This document shows positions 1 to 6,205 of a stretch of 6,538 nucleotides of DNA, piece by piece (the stretch's first letter is position 1; the number at the start of each line of letters is the position of its first letter). The notes under the pieces are model-generated. The model was not told the DNA's origin. It searched no databases and saw only the letters and a list, made by a program, of their open reading frames with translations. The position numbers were made by a program, and so were the translations under genes. Location of the stretch: assembly GCA_964495145.1 (NCBI GenBank), contig CAZBUP010000048.1:1-6538 (forward strand). The letters are read 5' to 3'. The stretch is from UBA6120 sp964495145 (lineage in GTDB: Bacteria; Bacillota_I; Bacilli_A; RFN20; CAG-826).

Positions 1-754
1 GATACTCTTCGTCGACCGCCCACTTGGCATACAAAGTGAAATCGGCATCCGGCATAACCGTAAAGCTATAGGGAATCGTCAAGGCGGCGTTGCTATACCA
101 ATCGTCAAACAGGTAACCGGGCTTGGTCGGGTCAGCCGGAGCCGATACCGCCGATCCAATCGCCTGGGTAATGGGTGAAATGGCGCTGCCGCCGTTGGTT
201 TCGAAACTCATGGTGGCGTGCTCATTGACGCAACTATATGTCACCACGAGCGAGGCTAGATACAAATCGCTAGCGCCGCTATTGGTCAAATTGAAGAAAT
301 AAGGATCGGACTCGAAAATGAGTGGCACTCCCGAAGTCAAGACTACCGGATCTCCTAAAATGGCAAACGTCGGGCCAAACGTCAACGAGGCCTCGCCGCC
401 GGTGAAAGTGGCGACTAGGGATTTCATGGAAGTGATTCGGGTGTCGGGATCGTTGGACAAGGTCCCATTTTCATCTAAAACGGCATGTTGGCTCAAGGCT
501 CGTTTCGCGAGGGTGTAATTGAATTCGACGTAACGACCCATCCCGGTACCGGAACCGAATGCGTCCATGGCCAAACTCGACGGGGTGTTGGTCTCGTCAA
601 GTCGGATCGTATACTCGGGGCTGTCGCCGAAAGTGACGTGTTCTAGCAGTTGGCCGTTGCGACTGACGGCAAACGCCGCGAAAGTGGTGATTAAGCCGAG
701 GGTCGTCAGCAGTACTTGAATCCTTTTTGGATTAGATCGATTGTTCGTGGCCAT
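1..754 (-). CDS. Secreted/surface protein with InlB B-repeat (partial, C-terminus off the window)
   Basis: Reading the minus strand from the ATG at 754 gives 251 open codons up to the window edge. The N-terminus has a basic stretch (NPKR, residues 8-11) and a hydrophobic segment at about 12-30 ending in AFAVS, which looks like a Sec signal peptide, possibly cut after A29, or an uncleaved anchor. Residues about 40-175 form an unrecognised, probably beta-rich domain ending in a VTYSC motif. Residues about 181-245 are an InlB B-repeat (Flg_new/Listeria-Bacteroides type): TMSFETNGGS, then DPTKPGYLFDDWY, then FTLYAKW. This repeat occurs in Gram-positive surface proteins, usually in tandem, so more copies probably follow off the edge. 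An AAAGGAG ribosome binding site lies 7 bases before the start. The gene is divergent from the oxidoreductase operon. The export and surface role is inferred from the family; ligand and partner are unknown. Confidence 0.85.
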   Translation of the reverse strand, partial: MATNNRSNPKRIQVLLTTLGLITTFAAFAVSRNGQLLEHVTFGDSPEYTIRLDETNTPSSLAMDAFGSGTGMGRYVEFNYTLAKRALSQHAVLDENGTLSNDPDTRITSMKSLVATFTGGEASLTFGPTFAILGDPVVLTSGVPLIFESDPYFFNLTNSGASDLYLASLVVTYSCVNEHATMSFETNGGSAISPITQAIGSAVSAPADPTKPGYLFDDWYSNAALTIPYSFTVMPDADFTLYAKWAVDEEY

Positions 755-760
755 GGAAAG

Positions 761-768
761 TCTCCTTT
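761..768 (-). promoter_or_regulatory. Ribosome binding site of the InlB-repeat protein
   Basis: The minus strand reads AAAGGAGA, ending 6 bases before the ATG at 754 (7 bases from the AAAGGAG core). It is a near-ideal Shine-Dalgarno sequence and fixes this start. Confidence 0.8.
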
Positions 769-847
769 GGGGAAAATTAAATAAACGCCGTTATGACGAG
801 GCTCGGCGCGATGCCATCAAGATAATAATGATTCGATTTATATTTGT

Positions 848-877
848 ATTCTAGTATCATAGGCGGTGATAAGTCAA
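848..877 (-). promoter_or_regulatory. Sigma-A type promoter for the InlB-repeat gene
   Basis: On the minus strand there is TTGACT (872-877, 5 of 6 to consensus), an 18-base spacer, then TAGAAT (848-853, 5 of 6). The predicted transcript would start near 841 and have a leader of roughly 85-90 bases before the ATG at 754. Confidence 0.6.
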
Positions 878-911
878 TGCGGTCGGGGACACATGTTTGT
901 CCGATGGGGTG

Positions 912-953
912 ACTTAAGGCTGGCCGGATCATTTGGTGTCGCCAGCCATAAGT
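912..953. repeat. Inverted repeat, 13-bp arms with one mismatch, 16-base loop
   Basis: The left arm 912-924 (ACTTAAGGCTGGC) pairs with the right arm 941-953 (GCCAGCCATAAGT) at 12 of 13 positions; the only mismatch is A917 against A948. It lies between the two divergent promoters. Neither strand has a T-run after the stem, so it is not an intrinsic terminator. It could be an operator, a cruciform-forming site or the remnant of a small mobile element. Confidence 0.75.
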
Positions 954-1025
954 TCCAAAAATCAACGCCTGAAAACCACGGGTACCCTGAATGATTAATT
1001 ATACGCCATCATGCTGAGCGATCGA

Positions 1026-1053
1026 TTGCCACCAACGGAAATCGGTGTAGAAT
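1026..1053 (+). promoter_or_regulatory. Promoter for the three-gene operon
   Basis: TTGCCA (1026-1031, 5 of 6), a 16-base spacer, then TAGAAT (1048-1053, 5 of 6). Transcription would start near 1060, giving a leader of about 34 bases before the ATG at 1094. It is the best match upstream of the operon, but it is predicted by eye only. Confidence 0.5.
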
Positions 1054-1079
1054 AATAGAAAAGTCCAATAACAATCCAT

Positions 1080-1085
1080 AGGGGG
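1080..1085 (+). promoter_or_regulatory. Ribosome binding site of the oxidoreductase
   Basis: AGGGGG lies 8 bases before the ATG at 1094. It is purine-rich with correct spacing, but a less perfect match than the AGGAGG used by the next gene. Confidence 0.55.
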
Positions 1086-1093
1086 CAACGCCA

Positions 1094-2281
1094 ATGGCCA
1101 ACTACGATGTCGTGATTGTGGGAGCCTGCACCGCCGGCACGTATTTTTCCCATCTATTAGCTAAGCGAGGGTTGAAGGTCCTCGTCATCGACAAGGACAA
1201 GGAAGAAAACCTCTCCAAACGGTTGGACATCTTCCACTTCACCCGCCAATCGTTCAAGGATTACGGACTGCCAGAATCCGTCGCCGGGGACCCGGAGTTC
1301 GTCCACGATTTTCACCTCGTCCTTTCGAAATCGGCGCTTGACCATCACTTGAAGAAAAACTACCTGGACGTGGCCGTGATGCATCTGCCCTTGTTTATCA
1401 AGCGGCTAAGGAAATCCGCCATCGACGATGGGGTCAATTTCCGTTTTGAAACGGCTTACGATCACCTGCTATACAATGGCCATAAACGCATCTCGGGCAT
1501 CGTCACCTCCACGGGTGAGGAAATCAAAGCCCGCTTGGTCGTCGACGCTTCCGGCATCCCCTCTGTGGTGCGCCGGTCTCTGGTCGATCCTTATATGGAA
1601 ACATTTGAAATCGGGCCCAAGGACAAGTTCTACGTCTTACTCAAATACGTGAAACTGAAACATCCCGAAGATCAAGTAACCTTAAGTACCAGTTGGCCCT
1701 ACTACAAAGGTTGGATTGCCCCGCAGCACTCCGAAAACGGAGCCATCGTCGGGGTCGGGGCCAACCTATCGTTCGATTATGCCCGCAAATGCATGGTTAA
1801 ATTCGAACAAAACATCCGGTTACCCGAATACGAACTTCAGTATGAAGAAACCGGCTGCACCCCCTACCGGCGCCCGCCGTTTAGTTTCGTGACCGATGGG
1901 TTNNNNNNNNNNNNNNNNNNNNNNNNNNNNNNNNNNNNNNNNNNNNNNNNNNNNNNNNNNNNNNNNNNNNNNNNNNNNNNNNNNNNNNNNNNNNNNNNNN
2001 NNGACAATGACTTCATGTTCAAAGAAGGAATCGTCTTCCGTTCCGACGATGAAGAAGTCAAGGGAAGCGTCACCGGCAAACTGATCAAAGGCGTCTTGAA
2101 GGGCGAATTCTCCCTCTCGGCTTTGATGGCCTTGATGACTTCGTCGGGCTGCGGGAAGAAACTTGATAAGCATTATCAGGCTTTCCCGGACGATCCTAAA
2201 GATTACTTCCGCTGGAAAAAGAAAGCCGAACGACTCTGGAAGAAAGCCGGTACCATGGCCGACAACATCAAGGATGCATAG
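1094..2281 (+). CDS. FAD-dependent oxidoreductase, geranylgeranyl-reductase-like (interrupted by assembly gap)
   Basis: The N-terminus DVVIVGACTAG (residues 5-15) followed by a glycine-rich helix turn and VLVID (residues 29-33) is a Rossmann dinucleotide-binding fold for FAD. The LVVDASG motif at about 152-158 (bases 1546-1566) is also typical of the COG0644/geranylgeranyl-reductase-like flavoproteins. Such enzymes reduce double bonds of isoprenoid or other hydrophobic substrates, or act as halogenase- or hydroxylase-like flavoenzymes; the substrate here is unknown. No membrane helix or signal is seen, so it is probably cytosolic or membrane-associated. The gap covers residues from about 270 on, where the family's second FAD motif (GDA) is expected. 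The reading frame continues after the gap (DNDFMFKEGIVF onward) to a TAG at 2279-2281 in a lysine-rich tail. It is the first gene of an operon with the transporter. The family call is firm; the exact function is not. Confidence 0.85.
   Translation: MANYDVVIVGACTAGTYFSHLLAKRGLKVLVIDKDKEENLSKRLDIFHFTRQSFKDYGLPESVAGDPEFVHDFHLVLSKSALDHHLKKNYLDVAVMHLPLFIKRLRKSAIDDGVNFRFETAYDHLLYNGHKRISGIVTSTGEEIKARLVVDASGIPSVVRRSLVDPYMETFEIGPKDKFYVLLKYVKLKHPEDQVTLSTSWPYYKGWIAPQHSENGAIVGVGANLSFDYARKCMVKFEQNIRLPEYELQYEETGCTPYRRPPFSFVTDGXXXXXXXXXXXXXXXXXXXXXXXXXXXXXXXXXXDNDFMFKEGIVFRSDDEEVKGSVTGKLIKGVLKGEFSLSALMALMTSSGCGKKLDKHYQAFPDDPKDYFRWKKKAERLWKKAGTMADNIKDA
1903..2002. other. Assembly gap (100 N)
   Basis: Exactly 100 undetermined bases, the usual placeholder for a gap of unknown length. 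Both sides are coding in the same plus-strand frame, so one gene spans it, but the frame match across 100 N is not evidence of the true size. Confidence 0.97.
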
Positions 2282-2285
2282 GAGG
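2280..2285 (+). promoter_or_regulatory. Ribosome binding site of the MFS transporter, overlapping the upstream stop
   Basis: AGGAGG shares its first two bases with the TAG stop of the oxidoreductase and lies 5 bases before the ATG at 2291. This arrangement suggests translational coupling of the two genes. Confidence 0.8.
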
Positions 2286-2290
2286 CATTT

Positions 2291-3766
2291 ATGAAAACGA
2301 CCGTTGCTAATAAGGAAAAGAAATACCACGGACTCGGAAGTTTCCGCTTCTGGTTCATCATCATGGCCATGGGTTTGGCCGGCCACCTGTGCTGGAACGT
2401 CGAAAACCAGTGGTTCAACACCTTCGTCTACGCCAAGATCGGCGGCGATGTTAACATCGTCACCTGGATGGTCATCGTCAGCGCGACGGTCACCACCTTG
2501 TCGACCTTCATCTTCGGCACGCTGTCGGATCGGTTGGGCAAACGCAAGCGTTTCGTCTCAATCGGTTACATCCTTTGGGGCGTGGCCACGATCATTTTCG
2601 GATTGACCGAATTCGCCAAAAGTTCCCACATCGCCGCTTTGGTAACCTTATCAGGATTTTTGGTCGTTTTAACCGATGCCATCATGAGCTTCTTCGGCTC
2701 GATGGCGTTTGACGCCGGGTACAACACCTGGGTCAACGACTACACGACACCGACCAACAAAGGTCAGGTTGGCGCGGCCTTGGCCGCCCTCCCGGTCATC
2801 GGTACCGTCGTCGGGACCGTGGTCGGAGGTCTACTCGTCAACATCGGGAACCCGACCGTCGGAACCGCCAACTACGACCCGAGTCAGGATAATTACCAAT
2901 TGCTATTCTGGGCTTTGGGCATCGCCGTCATCTTGATTGCCATCGCCTCGATTTTCTTCATGAAGGACGCCCCGACCACAAAACCGAACAAAAACGGTTC
3001 CTATTTCAAACAGTTCTTTGACGTCTTCAACTTCAAGAAACTCAAGGGCAATCCCCATAATAAAGAGATGCTATTAGCCAACCTGGTCGCCTGTTTCTTC
3101 TTCATCCCCTTCAATTTCTATTTCGTCCACATGGGCAATTGGCTCATTTACGACATCGGTTTCACGGCCGGTGACATGGGGCTCATTCAAGGAATCGCCC
3201 TCTTGTTCGCCGTCTTGGTGACCATCCCGTTCGCGCGCTTGATTAATAAGAATCATATTCCCCTCGTGGCCTTGGTGGCCGTTGCCGTCAATGCCTTGGG
3301 TCTATTGATCATTTTCTTCTTCGTCAAGGACGGCACGAGCGTCGATGCGACCTCGTTCCTGGCGGCCAAGAACCTACCGCTCCTCATCGCCGTGTTCCTG
3401 GTCGGCACGGGATATGTCTTAATCACTCAAACCTGCATGATTTGGGTTCGGGGATTATTCCCTGAAGAAAACCGCGGCCAGTTCGAAGGCATCCGCTCGC
3501 TTTTCTTCACCTTGGTGCCGATGCTGATCGGGACCTTAATCGGCAACGTGATTATCAAGAACACGCCGCATCTTGAAGAACTCGACCTGTATGGACATCC
3601 AATCGACGTTCCTCAGGAAAACCTCTTCTTGTTCGCCGGCATCTTGGTGCTGGCCACCATTATCCCCTTGGCGTTTGCCTGGAAAACCTATAACCATCGC
3701 CTTAAGGAAGAATTAGCCCAAAAAGATGAAGCAAATCGAAATCACGAAGCACACCCCGCTGCTTGA
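2291..3766 (+). CDS. MFS transporter, 12 transmembrane helices
   Basis: The 491-residue protein has about twelve hydrophobic segments (roughly 19-38, 56-76, 88-107, 114-139, 161-184, 204-224, 260-279, 292-316, 322-345, 361-381, 400-422, 443-463), with a longer charged central loop at 225-259 as in MFS proteins. The motif A between helices 2 and 3 is clear: GTLSDRLGKRKR (76-87). A second conserved stretch, PEENRGQFEGIRS (391-403), comes before helix 11. It resembles the GPH/SLC45-like group, in which many members have unknown substrates, so neither substrate nor direction is assigned. It acts in the cytoplasmic membrane. It starts 9 bases after the oxidoreductase stop with a perfect AGGAGG, and its end overlaps the DUF2804 gene by 41 bases, so the three are very likely co-expressed. 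The C-terminal tail (about 464-491) is hydrophilic. The stop is TGA. Confidence 0.92.
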   Translation: MKTTVANKEKKYHGLGSFRFWFIIMAMGLAGHLCWNVENQWFNTFVYAKIGGDVNIVTWMVIVSATVTTLSTFIFGTLSDRLGKRKRFVSIGYILWGVATIIFGLTEFAKSSHIAALVTLSGFLVVLTDAIMSFFGSMAFDAGYNTWVNDYTTPTNKGQVGAALAALPVIGTVVGTVVGGLLVNIGNPTVGTANYDPSQDNYQLLFWALGIAVILIAIASIFFMKDAPTTKPNKNGSYFKQFFDVFNFKKLKGNPHNKEMLLANLVACFFFIPFNFYFVHMGNWLIYDIGFTAGDMGLIQGIALLFAVLVTIPFARLINKNHIPLVALVAVAVNALGLLIIFFFVKDGTSVDATSFLAAKNLPLLIAVFLVGTGYVLITQTCMIWVRGLFPEENRGQFEGIRSLFFTLVPMLIGTLIGNVIIKNTPHLEELDLYGHPIDVPQENLFLFAGILVLATIIPLAFAWKTYNHRLKEELAQKDEANRNHEAHPAA

Positions 3767-4733
3767 CATCAAAGGGGAATTGGTCGCCCCGGGCTATGCC
3801 CGCCGGATGAACTATGTCTATAACCGGGAGAACGCCCGAAGTTTTCCTTTCAAACTTAAGGAATGGGATTTCTACCAATTCATTAAAGACGATAAGGTCG
3901 TTCAATTGACGATTGGGCACCTGAGTTATGCCGCCTCGGCCACCGCGACGCTCATCGATTTGAAGACCGGGAAGAAGGAATCCATTGGCGTGCTCCGCTG
4001 GTTTTTCGTTCCCAAACTTGAACGCGATCCGGAGGCGGACAGCCACTCCGAGTTCATCTCCAAAAATTTCACGATGTCGTTTACCGTCAAAGGCCAGGAA
4101 CGGATCTTGACTTTCAAGGGTTCAAATAAGCAATATCATAACTTCGAGGTTGCCCTGCGGGTAACAAACGATCTCCAAAACGAAAAAATGGTCATCGCCA
4201 CGCCGTTCAAACATAACAAGCAGTTCTATTTGAACTATAAGGAAAACTACTATCAGGCGAGTGGGCATGTCACCATCAACCATAATACCTTCGATTTCGA
4301 TGGAGCCACCGGATTACTAGACTGGGGCCGGGGCGTTTGGCCCTACCGCCACGAATGGTTTTGGGGCAGCGTCTCGACACATATCGACGGAGTGCCCTTC
4401 GGGCTGAATATCGGTTGGGGTTTCGGTGATTTAAGAAATGCCACCGAGAACATGTATTTTTATGACAAGAAAGCCTATAAACTTGGCGTCTTGGATGTTA
4501 GGCGAGACCTCACCGATTATATGAAACCTTGGCATCTGTCCGATTCGGAGGGTAAGATTGCTTTTGACTTCCTTCCGATCTACGACAATTACACCGAAAA
4601 TAAGTTCGTGATCATCGATACCCACTGCCATCAGATTTATGGCCGTTTCTCCGGCGAGATGGAAACCAGCAACGGCCGTAAAAAATTCATCAACGTTTTA
4701 GGTTTTATCGAGCACGCCGTCAATCGCTGGTAA
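3726..4733 (+). CDS. DUF2804 family protein
   Basis: The 335-residue protein matches DUF2804 from end to end. It opens with an ITKHTPLLDIKGELVAPGYAR segment (residues 6-26) and KEWDFYQF (45-52), then has the family's signature GLLDWGRGVWPY (196-207), a WFWGS (211-215), GLNIGWGFGD (226-235), ATENM (239-243), HQIYGRFSG (302-310) and a C-terminal GFIEHAVNRW (326-335). No signal peptide or membrane helix is seen, so it is probably cytoplasmic. The biochemical function of the family is not established. The W/G/D-rich centre recalls AttH/CrtC lipocalin-like proteins, but that is only my impression. The first ATG is chosen because the family's conserved start begins right after it. A purine run AAGGAAG lies 15 bases upstream, too far to be a good ribosome binding site, so translation may depend on the overlapping transporter gene. 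Confidence 0.9.
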   Translation: MKQIEITKHTPLLDIKGELVAPGYARRMNYVYNRENARSFPFKLKEWDFYQFIKDDKVVQLTIGHLSYAASATATLIDLKTGKKESIGVLRWFFVPKLERDPEADSHSEFISKNFTMSFTVKGQERILTFKGSNKQYHNFEVALRVTNDLQNEKMVIATPFKHNKQFYLNYKENYYQASGHVTINHNTFDFDGATGLLDWGRGVWPYRHEWFWGSVSTHIDGVPFGLNIGWGFGDLRNATENMYFYDKKAYKLGVLDVRRDLTDYMKPWHLSDSEGKIAFDFLPIYDNYTENKFVIIDTHCHQIYGRFSGEMETSNGRKKFINVLGFIEHAVNRW

Positions 4734-5030
4734 ATCAACCATTCCGATAAGAAGCGGTTCCTTGTCCGGGTTGGACATATCTTGTCAGGGCCCTTCTCCC
4801 ACTTCAGGAAAACACTTTACCTCGTCTAATTTTCATCACCAGGACTATGGTATGTTCGTAATAGTATTGATTGAGAACCATGACGGCAATCGCCCGCCAA
4901 TGCTCATCGATTGGAAAAATCAGACAATTTTTAGTTCTTCAAAGAATATGTTAAAAACCGGTATCATCGTCTAATACGCATGGTATTAGCTCGTCTTTGG
5001 GCACGTTACGTTAACATGCCCAATATTTGC
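4734..5030. other. Intergenic region between convergent genes
   Basis: These 297 bases separate the DUF2804 stop from the Fic stop. They contain a small hairpin close to the operon end (TGTCC 4763-4767, GGACA 4773-4777), a perfect 7-bp hairpin (CTAATAC 4971-4977, GTATTAG 4983-4989) and a stronger one at 4997-5023. A plus-strand frame at 4762-4974 begins with TTG, has no ribosome binding site and no family I recognise, so I do not call it. Confidence 0.6.
4997..5023. terminator. Possible bidirectional terminator or palindromic site
   Basis: TTGGGCA-C-GTTA (4997-5008) pairs with TAAC-A-TGCCCAA (5012-5023), an 11-pair stem with one C/A mismatch and a 3-base loop. It lies just after the end of the Fic gene and between converging genes. 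The T-run after it on the plus strand is weak (TATTTG), and none follows on the minus strand, so termination is plausible but not strongly supported. Confidence 0.4.
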
Positions 5031-6086
5031 CTACCAAGTCTTGATTAAATCAAAAAGAAACGTGTTTTTGTAAATGACTTCCTTGCCGATTTTCTCGCTG
5101 ACGAGGAAACCGTTTCGCTCAAGTTCCTTCAACATGTTGGTGGCAGTATTCCGGGAAACGCCGATGCGCTCCCTGAATATTTCGTTTTTGGTATAAAAAT
5201 CGAAAAAAAGGTGTTTGATAATCTCAGATTCATGGATTTTCGGGCATTTTTCTTTCATCAATTTCGCCGCGTCCTCCATGGTGGCGCGGAATGAATCGAT
5301 AAACCAGATCGTGAAATCGCACATTTCGCTGATTGCATCAAGAAAAAACAATATGAATGACCGGAAATTCCTGTCATCGGTTTGGATGGCGCTGAGTAAC
5401 TCGTAATACCGGTCTTTATGTTGATTGACATATTTGCTCAAGTATAGGATCGGCTGGTTGATTTTCTTGTTTAAAACAAGAAATAAGATATTCAAAATCC
5501 TTCCGGTTCGACCGTTCCCGTCATAGAAGGGATGAATCGCTTCAAATTGATAATGAAGGATGGCCATCTTGATGAGGGGATCGAGATTCTCGTCAGCTTC
5601 TTCATTGTAGTATCGTTCGAAATTGTCCAAATGTCGCATGATGTCGGCTTTGTCTTGGGGAGGAGTATAAATGGTTTCTCCGGTTTTGGAGTTTTTGATT
5701 ACGGTTCCCGGGAGAACCCTGATATCCCCTTTGTCCGGTTCGACGATGTGATGAATATGGATAATCGCGCTAATGGACAGATATCCTTTTTTTGAAATCT
5801 CCTCAAAACCAAACTTGATGGCACGACGGTAATTCACGACTTCTTTGGCGGAGGGATCAATCGTATTCAGGGTCAATTCCTTAAATATTTCATCGAAGGT
5901 GGTCACGATATTTTCGATTTCAGAGGATGCTTTTGCTTCGCCTAAAATAATGGCGTTTAAAATAATCGCCGGATTTGGCAATAAGCGAATCACGCCGTTA
6001 AGTTCGCCAATGCGGTTGTTGGCATGGCTTAGTTTTTTTAAGATATCCAAGTCTTCAAAGTGATCTGCTAAGGGAAGCTTGTGCAT
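5031..6086 (-). CDS. Fic family protein (class II, self-inhibited), with C-terminal winged helix
   Basis: The 351-residue protein has the complete Fic active-site motif HPFYDGNGRTGR (185-196), with catalytic His185 and the nucleotide-binding GNGR loop. Fic enzymes usually transfer AMP from ATP to a hydroxyl of a target protein. The N-terminal SSEIEN (54-59) fits the inhibitory (S/T)xxxE(G/N) motif, with Glu58 expected to block ATP binding, making this class II. IYTPP (139-143) marks the flap that docks the target. Residues about 286-345 look like a winged helix-turn-helix (recognition-helix candidate SRNTATNMLKELERNGFL, 311-328). Domain order and length resemble the roughly 370-residue SoFic type. 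The ATG at 6086 is chosen over upstream ATGs (6107 and 6155) because GAGG lies 7 bases before it and the promoter -10 box overlaps the ATG at 6107. Target and trigger are unknown. The gene is more AT-rich than the operon and stands alone. Confidence 0.93.
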   Translation of the reverse strand: MHKLPLADHFEDLDILKKLSHANNRIGELNGVIRLLPNPAIILNAIILGEAKASSEIENIVTTFDEIFKELTLNTIDPSAKEVVNYRRAIKFGFEEISKKGYLSISAIIHIHHIVEPDKGDIRVLPGTVIKNSKTGETIYTPPQDKADIMRHLDNFERYYNEEADENLDPLIKMAILHYQFEAIHPFYDGNGRTGRILNILFLVLNKKINQPILYLSKYVNQHKDRYYELLSAIQTDDRNFRSFILFFLDAISEMCDFTIWFIDSFRATMEDAAKLMKEKCPKIHESEIIKHLFFDFYTKNEIFRERIGVSRNTATNMLKELERNGFLVSEKIGKEVIYKNTFLFDLIKTW

Positions 6087-6093
6087 ATTTTTG

Positions 6094-6097
6094 CCTC
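6094..6097 (-). promoter_or_regulatory. Ribosome binding site that decides the Fic start
   Basis: The minus strand reads GAGG 7 bases before the ATG at 6086. The upstream ATG at 6107 has no comparable site. Confidence 0.6.
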
Positions 6098-6105
6098 GTG
6101 CCCAC

Positions 6106-6134
6106 ATTTTACTTATTTTTGTGCACGTTGTCAA
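6106..6134 (-). promoter_or_regulatory. Near-consensus promoter of the Fic gene
   Basis: On the minus strand TTGACA (6129-6134, perfect), a 17-base spacer, then TAAAAT (6106-6111, 5 of 6). Transcription should start near 6099, leaving a leader of only about 13 bases that still includes the GAGG. Confidence 0.75.
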
Positions 6135-6141
6135 TACGTGC
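6123..6141. promoter_or_regulatory. Palindrome around the Fic -35 box, probable operator
   Basis: GCACGT (6123-6128) and ACGTGC (6136-6141) are perfect inverted arms separated by 7 bases that hold the whole -35 box. A protein bound here would block RNA polymerase, so repression is the natural reading. A further half-site, GGCACG on the minus strand, lies at 6097-6102 near the predicted transcription start. Confidence 0.55.
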
Positions 6142-6163
6142 CAAAAAGCCAGCAATCGTTTTT

Positions 6164-6205
6164 TGATGTTTTGCTATGTATTATCAAATTATGATGATTT
6201 GCTAT
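6164..6205. repeat. Pair of 14-base direct repeats in the divergent region
   Basis: TGATGTTTTGCTAT (6164-6177) and TGATGATTTGCTAT (6192-6205) agree at 13 of 14 positions and are spaced 28 bases start to start. The region is AT-rich, so chance is possible; otherwise they could be regulator sites between the Fic and methyltransferase genes. Confidence 0.45.

Larger units (their letters stand above)
755..1093. other. Divergent intergenic region without a gene
   Basis: These 339 bases separate the left surface-protein gene from the operon. They hold a promoter on each strand, a long inverted repeat (912-953), a smaller imperfect palindrome (GGACA at 887-891, TGTCC at 898-902) and an 8-bp palindrome GGGTACCC at 980-987. 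The only minus-strand reading frame here (777-965) has no recognisable product and covers the surface gene's own promoter and leader, so I do not call it. Confidence 0.7.

Noticed and set aside
887..902. GGACA/TGTCC small palindrome as an operator
   Set aside because: The arms are only 5 bp and a similar pair occurs at 4763-4777 by chance, so I give it no role.
777..965. Minus-strand 62-codon open frame in the divergent region
   Set aside because: It covers the leader and promoter of the surface-protein gene and the inverted repeat, has no ribosome binding site and no recognisable product.
4762..4974. Plus-strand 70-codon open frame after the operon
   Set aside because: It starts with TTG, has no ribosome binding site, matches no family I know and spans a small hairpin; most likely non-coding.
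4971..4989. Perfect 7-bp hairpin CTAATAC/GTATTAG as the operon terminator
   Set aside because: The stem is AT-rich and is followed by CTCGTCTTT rather than a T-run, so termination is not well supported.
6087..6155. Longer Fic protein starting at the ATG at 6155
   Set aside because: The promoter -35 and -10 boxes lie inside this stretch, so transcripts would begin after that ATG; the extra residues also do not resemble the family's start.
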